Assembly (NCBI RefSeq): GCF_001613385.1 | Contig: NZ_BDCG01000008.1 | Location: 372,001 to 436,000, forward strand | DNA length: 64,000 nt | Reading direction: 5' to 3' | From: Nocardia flavorosea NBRC 108225 | Lineage (GTDB): Bacteria > Actinomycetota > Actinomycetes > Mycobacteriales > Mycobacteriaceae | Part shown: piece by piece, positions 43,759 through 52,666 of the stretch | Layout of the letters: the number at the start of each line of letters is the position of its first letter | Numbering within the stretch: position 1 is the stretch's first letter | Notes under the pieces: model-generated | The model's input: the letters and a program-made list of their open reading frames with translations, nothing else | Told to the model about the DNA's origin: nothing | The model's database searches: none | Position numbers and translations under genes: made by a program

Positions 43759-45200
43759 TGAACCACCACGGCACCCTGGATGCCCAGCACAACGGCCACC
43801 GGCACCGGCCCCGGAGCACCAGCGCACCGCCCGCCGAAGCCCCGCAGCCGTTCAACGCTTTCGGCGCCCCCGGCGACAGCCGGGCGCGCAGGCGTCCGCT
43901 GAACACCGCCGCGGCCTCCGCTGCCGCCGACTCCCAGCGCGGTGATTTCCAGCGCAGCGCCGCCGACGATTTCTGGTCGACCAACCAGAGCTGGGCCGAA
44001 TCCGGCGACGCCCACACCGGCCGGGGCCCGTCCGAGCCGCAGACCACTGTGTGGTCCGAACCCCCACCCACTGCGTGGTCCGAGCCGCAGGCCGCTACCT
44101 GGTCCGAACCGCAGAACACCACCTGGTCCGAACCGGAGCCTGCCCGTCAGGACCACCGGGCCACCTGGTCGGAGCCGCAGACCGGACCGTGGCCGGAGCC
44201 GCAGACCACTGCCTGGTCGGGTCGCGACTGGCAGGAAGAAGACGGCTGGAACCGTAGCGATAAACCTGCCTGGCACAGCGATCCGAACTGGAACAGCCAT
44301 CAGAGCTGGGGCGAGGCGCAGACCTGGGCCGACGAGCCCGCCGCCGGTAGCACCGGCGCGCCGCACGACCGGCCAGGCACGATCGCCGAGGCATTGGCGA
44401 ACGGGCCCGCGAAGCCCGATACCGACGACGACTCACGACCGGCGGCCCGCTCCCGTGGCGCCCACCGGGTCGCTGCCCCGCCGTCGGCGCTCAAGGGCCG
44501 GGCCGCGGTGGTCGCGGTCGCGGCCGGCGCCGTTGTCGCGGCCGGGCAGTGCGCCACCGCCTCGCCCGGCGAGCAGCAGAAGGCGGAGCAGGCCACCGAT
44601 TACGAGGCAGCGGGTTCGGTGCACGAAATCGCCGCCCAATCGATGGCCACCGAGGGACCGGCGGCTGTAGATCCGCATTCACCGCAGATGCTCACCGAAG
44701 GGGCACCGCTGGACACCAGCCGCTTCGGCGAGATGCTGGCCAACGGTGCGGAATTCGCGAAAGACCTGGCCGCGGCCGAGGAGGCCAAATACCGGCCACT
44801 GTTCGCACATTTCACCGCCGCCGGATCGTTCACTTCCGGTTTCGGTGCCCGCTGGGGTGTGCAACACCTGGGCGTGGATATCGCCGCACCGATCGGGACG
44901 CCTATCTATGCGGTAGCCGACGGCGAAATCATCGACGCCGGGCCGGCCGCGGGCTTCGGTATGTGGGTCCGGGTGCTGCACGCCGATGGAACCATCACCG
45001 TCTACGGCCATGTCGACACCACCACGGTGTCCGTGGGCGAATACGTTCTCGCGGGCGACCAGATCGCCACAATGGGCAACCGTGGTTTCTCCACCGGTCC
45101 CCACGTCCATTTCGAGGTGTGGCTCAACGGGAGCGATAAGATCGACCCGATTCCCTGGCTCGCCACCCGGGGGATCAGCCTCACCGACAACAGCGACTGA
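43758..45200 (+). CDS. M23-family peptidoglycan peptidase, likely frameshifted at its start
   Basis: A 480-residue protein as read, or about 520 if joined to the leader. Residues 50-200 are a disordered, Trp/Ser/Pro-rich stretch with the repeat W-S-E-P about eight times. A hydrophobic segment near 245-262 (A-A-V-V-A-V-A-A-G-A-V-V-A-A-G) should anchor it. The LytM domain at 355-475 holds the zinc ligands His370 and Asp374 (H-L-G-V-D) and His451, with His449 in H-V-H-F. Such enzymes cut peptide cross-bridges. Position between sucC and pcrA matches Rv0950c. The gene lacks a good ribosome site at its own ATG, so the frame break matters. Confidence 0.85.
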   Translation: MNHHGTLDAQHNGHRHRPRSTSAPPAEAPQPFNAFGAPGDSRARRRPLNTAAASAAADSQRGDFQRSAADDFWSTNQSWAESGDAHTGRGPSEPQTTVWSEPPPTAWSEPQAATWSEPQNTTWSEPEPARQDHRATWSEPQTGPWPEPQTTAWSGRDWQEEDGWNRSDKPAWHSDPNWNSHQSWGEAQTWADEPAAGSTGAPHDRPGTIAEALANGPAKPDTDDDSRPAARSRGAHRVAAPPSALKGRAAVVAVAAGAVVAAGQCATASPGEQQKAEQATDYEAAGSVHEIAAQSMATEGPAAVDPHSPQMLTEGAPLDTSRFGEMLANGAEFAKDLAAAEEAKYRPLFAHFTAAGSFTSGFGARWGVQHLGVDIAAPIGTPIYAVADGEIIDAGPAAGFGMWVRVLHADGTITVYGHVDTTTVSVGEYVLAGDQIATMGNRGFSTGPHVHFEVWLNGSDKIDPIPWLATRGISLTDNSD

Positions 45201-45228
45201 CCGGGCCTCCCTCGCGGTGATCCACCTC

Positions 45229-45252
45229 GGGGATGTACCGGGCAACATCCCC
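45229..45252. terminator. Possible bidirectional terminator
   Basis: GGGGATGT (45229-45236) pairs with ACATCCCC (45245-45252). It lies between the ends of two convergent genes. Confidence 0.45.
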
Positions 45253-45273
45253 GGGTACTCACCCGCACTACGA

Positions 45274-45699
45274 TCAGGGCGCCGCGACGATCGCCAGCCC
45301 GATCAGGACAACCACCTTGGCCACTTCGGTGCCGATGTACCAATAGTGCGCTGTGGAGCGCGACAGCTCCTCACCCGCGAGCACCCGGTCAGACCGTCGC
45401 GACAGCGGTGGGCGCACCACCGCTACCTGAACCAGCAGGGTCCCCACGGCGAGACCGAGCCACACCCAGACCGCGCCCGGCGGTCCGAGTACCACCGCGG
45501 CCGCCGACAGCAGTACCGCCAGCACCGATTCCACCGTGTTCAGTGCCCGGAAAACGATACGGCCGATGCCCAGACCGAGCGCCGTGGTCACCCCGGGTGC
45601 ACGGAACTTCAGCGGCGTCTCCAGGAACGAGATCGCGAGCACCATGCCGAGCCAGAGCATCGGCAGGAACCACATCAGATGCTGCGCAACAGACTTCAT
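45274..45699 (-). CDS. Small integral membrane protein
   Basis: A 141-residue protein with four transmembrane helices (near residues 7-25, 44-68, 74-95 and 118-139). It carries F-L-E-T-P-L-K-F at the end of helix 1 and H-Y-W-Y-I-G-T-E before helix 4. No family name is recognised. It starts 34 bp after the end of the pcrA frame, on the same strand, so both may be co-transcribed. Confidence 0.75.
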   Translation of the reverse strand: MKSVAQHLMWFLPMLWLGMVLAISFLETPLKFRAPGVTTALGLGIGRIVFRALNTVESVLAVLLSAAAVVLGPPGAVWVWLGLAVGTLLVQVAVVRPPLSRRSDRVLAGEELSRSTAHYWYIGTEVAKVVVLIGLAIVAAP

Positions 45700-45733
45700 A
45701 ACCGAAACCTACCGCGCATTACCCGGGGTTCCG

Positions 45734-48439
45734 CTAGAGCTTGGTCAGGGTTTGGCTGAACTTCGGGATCAGCCGGATCTTGCCGCTACTGCCGAAATCG
45801 ATCGTCACACTGGCCATATCCCCGACTCCGTCGGCCGCGACCACCCGGCCCAGCCCGTACTTGTCGTCGCTGACCCGGTCACCGACCGCCAGCACCAGCC
45901 CGACATTGTTGCGGGCTACCCGCGCAGACCGGCCCTCGCGCGGGCCGGGGCGCGTTTCGCGGCCGCGGGGCCAGCCGCCGGTCCAGTCGTCGCCGGTGGA
46001 TTCCGTATCTCGGCGGCGGCCGTACTGCGTGGGCGCCGACGAACGTTTCGGCTCGAGCCGCTGCCAGTCGATGAGATGGTCCGGAACCTCCTGCAGGAAC
46101 CGGGACTCCGGATTGAACACCGGTTGCCCCCAGGCCGAACGGACCACTGCGCGGGTCAGGTACAGGCGGCGGCGTGCGCGGGTGATACCGACGTAGGCCA
46201 GCCGCCGTTCCTCGGCCAGTTCGGCCGGATCGCCGAGGGCCCGCAGATGCGGGAACTGCCCGTCCTCCCAGCCGGTGACGAAAACCACCGGGAACTCCAG
46301 GCCCTTGGCGGTGTGCAAAGTCATCATGGTCACCATGCCCGACCCTTCGTCGGGAATCTGGTCGGCGTCGGCCACCAGTGAGACCCGTTCCAGGAACGCG
46401 GCCAGCGAGCCCGGTTCGGGCTCGCCCTCCCCGGCTTCCGGTACGAATCCCTCGGCGCGGGCCGCTTCCACGGCGTTGCGGGCCTCCGAACTGAACTCGC
46501 GGGCCACGCTGACCAGTTCGTTGAGGTTGTCCAGGCGTGCGCCGTCCTGCGGATCATCCGAGGACTCCAGTTCCGCCCGGTAGCCGGTGCGGTCCAGAAC
46601 AGCCTCGACGACCGCCCCGACATCCGGGAAATCGAGTTCGTCCATTTCCCCCGCGGCCCGGATCTGTTCGAGCAGCGCGACGAAACCGGCGATGGCGTTG
46701 CGCGCCCGCGTATTCAGCAACGCCACCTCGCCGGCAGCGGCATCGCGCAGTGCCTCCGCGAAACCGATACCGCGCGCTTCGGCGTGTACGGCGACACAGG
46801 CTTCGGCGCGGTCACCGATACCGCGGCGTGGGGTGTTGAGAATCCGGCGCAAGCTCACCGCATCGTCGGGGTTCTCGAGTACCCGCAGATAGGCGACGAT
46901 GTCGCGCACTTCCTTGCGCTCGTAGAACCGCACCCCGCCGACCACTTTGTACGGCAGGCCCATCCGGATGAAGATCTCCTCCAGCGCGCGGGAGTTGTTG
47001 TTGGTCCGATAGAACACGGCGATATCGGAGTAGCCGGCCTCGCCCGCGTCCACCAGCCGGTCGATCTCCCGGGCGACGAACGCAGCCTCGTCGTGTTCGT
47101 TGTCGGCGACGTACCCGGTGATCAGCTCACCTTCACCGGAATCGGTCCACAGCCGCTTGTCGCGCCGGTTGGTGTTGCGGGCGATCACGGCATTGGCGGC
47201 GGTCAGGATGTTCTGGGTGGAGCGGTAGTTCTGCTCCAGCAGGATGGTCTCGGCGTCGGGGAAATCGCGTTCGAATTCCTCGATATTCCGGATGGTGGCG
47301 CCGCGGAACGCGTAGATGGACTGGTCGGCGTCACCGACCACGCAGAGTTCACTGGGCGGTACCGACGGTGCAGACGGGGCCTCGGTGTCGACGGCGGCCG
47401 CCGCCCCGGCCTCGGCGTCGGCGGCTTCGGTCGCCGCCGCCGGGTCCGCCGCGCCGTGCCCGACGAGTTCCCGGACCAGCACATACTGTGCGTGGTTGGT
47501 GTCCTGGTATTCGTCGACCAGCACATGCCGGAAACGCCGGCGGTAATACTCGGCGACCTCCGGATGTTTCTGCAGCAGGCCGACAGTCTCACCGATGAGA
47601 TCGTCGAAATCGAGCGCGTTCGCGGCCCGCAGCCGCCGCTGGTACTCGGTGTAGACGCGGGCGACGATGCGCGGCAGTTCGGCATCCTCGAATTCGGCGT
47701 CCGAGCTCGCCTGCTCCGGACCGATCAGCTCGTTCTTCAGGTTCGAGATGGCGGTGGCCAGCATGCGCGCCGAGAATTTCTTGGGGTCCAGCTCCAGGTC
47801 CCGGCCGATCATGGTGAGCAGCCGGCGCGAATCGTCGGCATCGTAGATCGAGAAATTCGAGTTCATCCCCGGCAGCAGCGCCGACTGGGTGCGCAGAATT
47901 CGCACACAGCTGGAGTGGAAGGTCGACACCCACATGCTCGCGGCCCGCGGACCGACCAACTCGATGACGCGCTCCCGCATCTCCGCCGCGGCCTTGTTGG
48001 TGAACGTGATGGCCAGGATCTGCCCCGGGGTGACCCCCCGTTCGGCCAGCAGGTACGCGATCCGGCGGGTGAGCACGGCGGTCTTACCCGACCCCGCCCC
48101 GGCCACGATCAACAGCGGCCCTCCGCTGTGCAGTACGGCCGCCCGCTGCTGTGGATTGAGCCCTTCCAGCAGCTCCGCGGAGCGCCGCTGCGCCGCCTCG
48201 GTACGCTGCTGGGCCTGCTCGGCCTGTACCCGCCGCTGCAGCGCCGCCAGCCCGCTCTGTGTCCCGCCGCTCGACGTAGGGCCGGATACCGGCGGACGCG
48301 GCGCGATGCCCGCCGTCTCCAAACCGGGTAGCCTCGGCGCGTCCGGACCGTGCTCGTCCGCGCCGGAACCCGAGCGACCGGCGGCCGGGCGCTGAGGGCG
48401 GGAATGCGAATCCGAACGAGTTGCAGCCGTGGTGTCCAT
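45734..48439 (-). CDS. pcrA: DNA helicase PcrA/UvrD1
   Basis: A 901-residue superfamily 1 helicase that unwinds DNA in repair. Walker A is G-A-G-S-G-K-T-A near residues 112-119, motif II is D-E-Y-Q-D near 307, and motif III starts at G-D-A-D-Q-S-I-Y. Later motifs, including V-T-G-W-E-D-G-Q-F-P-H near 720, are seen. It has a long N-terminal extension (about 90 residues, disordered) and an Ala/Glu/Asp-rich insert of about 45 residues between motifs II and III. The C-terminus ends with a Tudor-like domain (Y-G-L-G-R-V-V) as in mycobacterial UvrD1, which binds RNA polymerase or Ku. Size explains the difference from the usual 770. Confidence 0.95.
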   Translation of the reverse strand: MDTTAATRSDSHSRPQRPAAGRSGSGADEHGPDAPRLPGLETAGIAPRPPVSGPTSSGGTQSGLAALQRRVQAEQAQQRTEAAQRRSAELLEGLNPQQRAAVLHSGGPLLIVAGAGSGKTAVLTRRIAYLLAERGVTPGQILAITFTNKAAAEMRERVIELVGPRAASMWVSTFHSSCVRILRTQSALLPGMNSNFSIYDADDSRRLLTMIGRDLELDPKKFSARMLATAISNLKNELIGPEQASSDAEFEDAELPRIVARVYTEYQRRLRAANALDFDDLIGETVGLLQKHPEVAEYYRRRFRHVLVDEYQDTNHAQYVLVRELVGHGAADPAAATEAADAEAGAAAAVDTEAPSAPSVPPSELCVVGDADQSIYAFRGATIRNIEEFERDFPDAETILLEQNYRSTQNILTAANAVIARNTNRRDKRLWTDSGEGELITGYVADNEHDEAAFVAREIDRLVDAGEAGYSDIAVFYRTNNNSRALEEIFIRMGLPYKVVGGVRFYERKEVRDIVAYLRVLENPDDAVSLRRILNTPRRGIGDRAEACVAVHAEARGIGFAEALRDAAAGEVALLNTRARNAIAGFVALLEQIRAAGEMDELDFPDVGAVVEAVLDRTGYRAELESSDDPQDGARLDNLNELVSVAREFSSEARNAVEAARAEGFVPEAGEGEPEPGSLAAFLERVSLVADADQIPDEGSGMVTMMTLHTAKGLEFPVVFVTGWEDGQFPHLRALGDPAELAEERRLAYVGITRARRRLYLTRAVVRSAWGQPVFNPESRFLQEVPDHLIDWQRLEPKRSSAPTQYGRRRDTESTGDDWTGGWPRGRETRPGPREGRSARVARNNVGLVLAVGDRVSDDKYGLGRVVAADGVGDMASVTIDFGSSGKIRLIPKFSQTLTKL

Positions 48440-48875
48440 CGGTTGTTCACGCTACCGCTGTGTTTATTTGCGCGCTGGCGCGCGCTGGGTTTTGGCCCCC
48501 TTGGTCCCTGCGTTCAGCCCGCGATACTCGCGCCTGCGGCGCATTGTCTCGCGGGCTGAACGCAGGGACGGGCCAAAACCCACCAAGGGCCTCGCTGAAC
48601 TCGGCGCCGCCAGGGGCGCGCGCGGGCAGCGGACCGCCTTCACTTTGCAGACCCTCCGGGGCGTGGCAAACTGGCAGCATGGTTTGCCCTTTTGTGAAAC
48701 AACCGCTCCGGCTGTGTGCACAGCGGGACCACAGCCCGGGCACCTGAGGCCGGGAGGGCAGGTAGGGGGGTTACGGGACTACCAGACCCATCGGGTCTGT
48801 TTCACAGTGAAGGAACTCTGGACCGGTAACGCGAAGCGGTGCGACGGCGATCCAGGTTCTGACACGAGGAGATGA
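48440..48875. other. Divergent region of pcrA and chorismate mutase
   Basis: No gene is seen. The pcrA side holds cruciform repeat copy B at 48471-48600. The other half carries the chorismate mutase promoter. Confidence 0.5.
48471..48600. repeat. Dispersed cruciform repeat, copy B
   Basis: This is the best copy. GGGTTTTGGCCC (48487-48498) pairs with GGGCCAAAACCC (48570-48581), and inside it 21 nt at 48504-48524 pair perfectly with 48549-48569, leaving a 5-nt bulge and a 24-nt loop. The stem has 33 base pairs. The edge nearest pcrA ends in GCGCAAATAAACACAG, 30 nt before the pcrA start. Seen from pcrA, the order of blocks equals copies A and C. Confidence 0.85.
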
Positions 48876-49190
48876 ATGATGAGCACACCCGCCACGGCGA
48901 CCGGGTCGGATTCGACAACCGGCACGGAATCGGAGCTCCCTCGGACCGAAGCCGAGATCGAGAAGCTTCGTAAGGAAATCGACCAGCTCGACGCGGAGAT
49001 CCTGGCGGCGATCAAACGCCGGACCGAGATCTCCCGTGTTATCGGCCGCACCCGGATGGCCTCCGGTGGCACCCGGCTGGTGCACAGCCGGGAGATGAAG
49101 GTGCTGGAACGCTTCAGTGAGCTGGGTCAGGAGGGGCATACGCTGGCGATGCTGCTGCTGCGGCTCGGTCGCGGCCGGCTCGGCCGGTAG
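48876..49190 (+). CDS. Chorismate mutase
   Basis: A 104-residue AroQ-class enzyme that converts chorismate to prephenate for Phe and Tyr synthesis. It is all-helical: after a Thr/Ser-rich 20-residue start, helix 1 has L-R-K-E-I-D-Q-L-D-A-E-I-L, the loop I-K-R-R-T-E-I-S binds substrate with its Arg, and V-I-G-R-T-R-M-A-S-G-G contains the catalytic Arg and Lys/Arg. No signal peptide is present, so it is cytosolic (like Rv0948c). GAGGAG precedes the start. A strong bidirectional terminator follows. Confidence 0.93.
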   Translation: MMSTPATATGSDSTTGTESELPRTEAEIEKLRKEIDQLDAEILAAIKRRTEISRVIGRTRMASGGTRLVHSREMKVLERFSELGQEGHTLAMLLLRLGRGRLGR

Positions 49191-49238
49191 ACCACCGAAA
49201 CCACACGCGGCGGCCCGCAGACCGCCGCACTGCCGCGA

Positions 49239-49269
49239 ACCGCCCCGGGTGTCGACGCCCCGGGGCGGT
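49239..49269. terminator. Bidirectional terminator
   Basis: ACCGCCCCGGG (49239-49249) pairs with CCCGGGGCGGT (49259-49269). It lies between the convergent chorismate mutase and aldehyde dehydrogenase genes. Confidence 0.8.
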
Positions 49270-49282
49270 CGTATGTCGCGGC

Positions 49283-50737
49283 TCAGGTCATCGCGATGTA
49301 CTTCGTGGACAAATATTCCTCGATCCCCTCGGTACCGCCCTCCCGGCCGAATCCGGAGGCCTTGACACCACCGAAGGGGGCGGCGGGATCCGAGATGACG
49401 CCGCGGTTCACTCCCACCATGCCGCTCTCCAGGCCTTCCGCGACCCGCAGTGCCCGGTCGAGATCCCGCGTGTAGACATAGCTGACCAATCCGTATTCGG
49501 TGTCGTTGGCGGCGGCCAGCCCCTCGTCCTCGGTATCGAAGGCGATGATCGGGGCGACCGGCCCGAATACCTCCTCGCGCAGGATCCGGGCGCCGTCGGG
49601 GATATCGGTGAGGATGGTCGCCGGGTAGAACCAGCCCGGCCCGACCGGAGCCTTACCGCCCAGCCGAACGGTCGCACCACCGGATACCGCGTCGTCGACC
49701 AGCTCGGACACCGTGGAGAGCTGCTCGGAGTTGATCAGCGGGCCCAGGGTGGTGTCCGGGTCGGTACCGGGCCCCATCCGGACCTGTTCGTTCATCGCCG
49801 CGGCGAACTTATCGGTGAACTCGGCCAGCACCCCACGCTGCACGTGGAACCGGTTCGCCGCCGTACACGCCTCCCCGCCGTTGCGCAGTTTCGCCAGCAT
49901 GGCTCCCTGGACAGCGGCATCGATATCGGCATCGTCGAACACCACGAACGGCGCGTTACCGCCGAGCTCCATCGAGGTGCGCAGCAGACCGTGCGCGGAT
50001 TTCTCGACCAGCGACCGGCCGACCTCGGTGGAGCCGGTGAAGGTGAGTTTGCGCAGCCGGGGATCCTCCAGCAGCGGCTGGGTCACCGCACCGGAGCGCC
50101 GGGAGGTGATCACCGACAGCACGCCCTCGGGCAGTCCCGCATCGGCGCAGAGTTTCGCCAGCAACAGCATCGTGAGCGGAGTGGCCGACGCCGGTTTCAC
50201 GATCATGGTGCACCCCGCGGCGAGGGCCGGTCCGATCTTGCGGGTCCCCATCGCAAGCGGAAAATTCCACGGCGTGATGGCCAGGCACGGCCCCACCGGC
50301 TGTTTGTGCACGAGGATCCGGCCGGTACCGGACGGGGCATGCAGATAACGGCCGCTGATCCGCGCCGCCTCCTCGCTGAACCAGCGGAAGAACTCGGCGC
50401 CGTAGCGCACCTCGTTACGGCTCTCCGGAAGGGCCTTGCCCATCTCCAGAGTCATCAGCAATGCGAAGTCCTCCGCCCGCGCGGTGATCCGGTCGAACAC
50501 CGCCCGCAGGATCTCGCCCCGCTCCCGCGCCGGAGTCGCCGCCCAGTCCGCCTGAACGGCCGCTGCGGCGTCCAGCGCCCGCACGGCGTCCTCAGGGGTG
50601 GCGTCCGCGACCTCGGCTATCACATCACCGTTGGCGGGGTTGTGCACCGCGAACGTGCCGCCACCGGCGGCACCGACGGGTCCCCCGATCCACAGCTGCT
50701 TCGGTACAGAATCGAGTACATCGGTTTCTGAGGCCAT
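49283..50737 (-). CDS. Succinate-semialdehyde dehydrogenase, GabD-like
   Basis: A 484-residue aldehyde dehydrogenase. The NAD(P) domain holds W-N-F-P-L-A and K-P-A-S-A-T-P near residues 148-180, then F-T-G-S-T-E-V-G. The general base lies in E-L-G-G-N-A-P-F, and the nucleophile is Cys291 in G-G-E-A-C-T-A. The C-terminal N-R-G-V-I and P-F-G-G-V-K-A-S-G-F match the GabD subgroup. Start at ATG 50737, with TAGGCT 7 nt upstream; the longer frame to 50983 is not supported. It would feed succinate from GABA or 2-oxoglutarate bypass to the TCA cycle, which suits sucCD nearby. Confidence 0.88.
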   Translation of the reverse strand: MASETDVLDSVPKQLWIGGPVGAAGGGTFAVHNPANGDVIAEVADATPEDAVRALDAAAAVQADWAATPARERGEILRAVFDRITARAEDFALLMTLEMGKALPESRNEVRYGAEFFRWFSEEAARISGRYLHAPSGTGRILVHKQPVGPCLAITPWNFPLAMGTRKIGPALAAGCTMIVKPASATPLTMLLLAKLCADAGLPEGVLSVITSRRSGAVTQPLLEDPRLRKLTFTGSTEVGRSLVEKSAHGLLRTSMELGGNAPFVVFDDADIDAAVQGAMLAKLRNGGEACTAANRFHVQRGVLAEFTDKFAAAMNEQVRMGPGTDPDTTLGPLINSEQLSTVSELVDDAVSGGATVRLGGKAPVGPGWFYPATILTDIPDGARILREEVFGPVAPIIAFDTEDEGLAAANDTEYGLVSYVYTRDLDRALRVAEGLESGMVGVNRGVISDPAAPFGGVKASGFGREGGTEGIEEYLSTKYIAMT

Positions 50738-50744
50738 ACACCTA

Positions 50745-50750
50745 AGCCTA
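50745..50750 (-). promoter_or_regulatory. -10 hexamer of leaderless dehydrogenase promoter
   Basis: TAGGCT on the minus strand ends 7 nt before the ATG at 50737. Confidence 0.5.
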
Positions 50751-50864
50751 GGTCGCGAACCCCGCGATATCCCTGGCTCGCGAGGACAGTATTCATGGCG
50801 CATCCTCGGGCTGCGCGGGATCCGGGGCCCGACACACATCTCCGACGCGCCCAGCCATGGCACC

Positions 50865-50941
50865 GAGTCCAGCGAGGCCCTCGAAGGTTTCGGCCCCTCC
50901 AAGGGGGCCGAAACCCGCGCCACCGAAGGCGGCGCAAAATA
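50865..50941. repeat. Dispersed cruciform repeat, copy C
   Basis: The short form: GGTTTCGGCCCC (50886-50897) and GGGGCCGAAACC (50904-50915) form a perfect 12-bp stem over TCCAAG, preceded by GCGAGGCCCT and followed by a GCGCC/GGCGC region ending in GCGCAAAATA. The inner stem of copies A and B is missing. Its edge lies 12 nt before the -10 of pgi. Confidence 0.8.
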
Positions 50942-50952
50942 GGCAGAGCTTG

Positions 50953-50958
50953 TACGCT
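50953..50958 (+). promoter_or_regulatory. -10 hexamer of leaderless pgi promoter
   Basis: TACGCT, 8 nt before the GTG at 50967; the repeat copy C covers the -35 area. Confidence 0.5.
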
Positions 50959-50966
50959 CGGCTGGT

Positions 50967-52604
50967 GTGAGCGTCGACATCACCGCATCGGCGGCATGGC
51001 GGAAATTGCAGGATCATCACGAGGCGATCGCCGCCCTCCGGCTCAGGGATCTGTTCGCCGACGATCCGGCACGTGGCCGTGACCTGAGAGTGACCGCCGG
51101 TGATCTGCTGATCGATTACAGCAAACACCGGATCACCCGGGAAACATTGCGCCTGCTGGTCGAATTGGCGGACGAGGCCGGGGTGGCGGCACAGCGGGAC
51201 CGGATGCTGCAGGGCAGCCATATCAACACCTCCGAGGATCGCGCGGTCGGGCACACGGCGTTGCGGCTACCGCCGGGGAGTTCGGTGACGATCGATGGCG
51301 AAGACGCCGGTGCCGCGGTGCACGAGGTACTCGGCCGGATGCGCGATTTCGCCGACGCCGTCCGTTCCGGGCAGTGGCGCGGCGCCACCGGGCAGCGGAT
51401 CCACACGGTGGTCAATATCGGTATCGGCGGTTCGGATCTGGGTCCGGTCATGGTGCATCAGGCGCTGCGGCACTATGTGGACGCCGGGATCGACGCCCGT
51501 TTCGTATCCAATGTCGATCCGGCCGATCTGGTGGCGAAACTCGCCGGCCTGGACCCGGCCACCACCCTGTTCATCGTCGCCTCGAAAACCTTTTCCACAT
51601 TGGAGACCCTGACCAACGCGACGGCTGCCCGCCGCTGGCTGACCGCCGCGCTGGGTGCGGATGCGGTGGCGAAACACTTCGTGGCGGTTTCCACGAATGC
51701 CGAACGGGTGGCGGAATTCGGGATCGACACGGCCACCATGTTCGGCTTCTGGGATTGGGTCGGCGGCCGGTACTCGGTGGATTCGGCCATCGGGCTGTCG
51801 GTGATGGTCACGGTCGGCCCGGACCGGTTCGCCGAGTTCCTGGCCGGTATGCACACCATGGACCGCCATTTCGCCACCGCGCCGCCGGAAACCAACGCGC
51901 CGATGCTGCTGGCGTTGCTGGGCGTGTGGTACTCGAATTTCTTCGGCGCCCAATCCCGGGCGGTACTCCCGTATTCGAACGACCTGGCCCGGTTCCCGGC
52001 CTATCTACAGCAGCTCACCATGGAGTCGAACGGTAAATCGGTACGCGCCGACGGCACCCCGGTCACGACGTCCACCGGGGAGATCTTCTGGGGCGAACCG
52101 GGCACCAACGGCCAGCACGCGTTCTATCAGCTGCTGCACCAGGGAACCCGGCTCATTCCCGCCGATTTCATCGGGTTCGCCCGGCCCACCGACGATCTGC
52201 CCACCCGCGACGGCACCGGCAGTATGCACGACATCCTGATGAGCAACCTGTTTGCACAGACCAAGGTTCTCGCGTTCGGGAAAACTGCCGAGGAGATCGC
52301 TGCGGAGGGCACACCCCCGGAATTGGTGCCGCACAAGGTGATGCCAGGGAACCGCCCGAGTACGACGATCTTGGCGCCGCAGTTGACGCCCGCGGTGCTC
52401 GGGCAACTGATCGCACTCTACGAACACCAGGTGTTCGTGGCAGGGGTCGTCTGGGGTATCGACAGTTTCGACCAGTGGGGCGTGGAACTCGGTAAACAGC
52501 AGGCGCTCGAGCTGGCACCGCTGCTCACCTCGGCCGAAGATCCCGCGCCGCAGGGGGATTCCTCGACCGACCATCTGATTCGCTGGTACCGCGACAATCG
52601 CTGA
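50967..52604 (+). CDS. pgi: Glucose-6-phosphate isomerase
   Basis: A 545-residue cytosolic isomerase between glucose 6-phosphate and fructose 6-phosphate. The signature [10 protein letters not shown] near residues 151-160 and D-N-G-x-like substrate loops are seen, with E-S-N-G-K-S-V near 352-358 (catalytic Glu) and the C-terminal [11 protein letters not shown] (Lys) near 505-515. Length is normal. Start GTG 50967 is preceded by TACGCT, so the mRNA is probably leaderless. Repeat C lies directly upstream. Confidence 0.96.
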   Translation: MSVDITASAAWRKLQDHHEAIAALRLRDLFADDPARGRDLRVTAGDLLIDYSKHRITRETLRLLVELADEAGVAAQRDRMLQGSHINTSEDRAVGHTALRLPPGSSVTIDGEDAGAAVHEVLGRMRDFADAVRSGQWRGATGQRIHTVVNIGIGGSDLGPVMVHQALRHYVDAGIDARFVSNVDPADLVAKLAGLDPATTLFIVASKTFSTLETLTNATAARRWLTAALGADAVAKHFVAVSTNAERVAEFGIDTATMFGFWDWVGGRYSVDSAIGLSVMVTVGPDRFAEFLAGMHTMDRHFATAPPETNAPMLLALLGVWYSNFFGAQSRAVLPYSNDLARFPAYLQQLTMESNGKSVRADGTPVTTSTGEIFWGEPGTNGQHAFYQLLHQGTRLIPADFIGFARPTDDLPTRDGTGSMHDILMSNLFAQTKVLAFGKTAEEIAAEGTPPELVPHKVMPGNRPSTTILAPQLTPAVLGQLIALYEHQVFVAGVVWGIDSFDQWGVELGKQQALELAPLLTSAEDPAPQGDSSTDHLIRWYRDNR

Positions 52605-52666
52605 CCTCCGCGCTGGGTGTGGACGCCCCTACGCCGTCCTCTCCCCGACGATTCCATGATCGTCCC

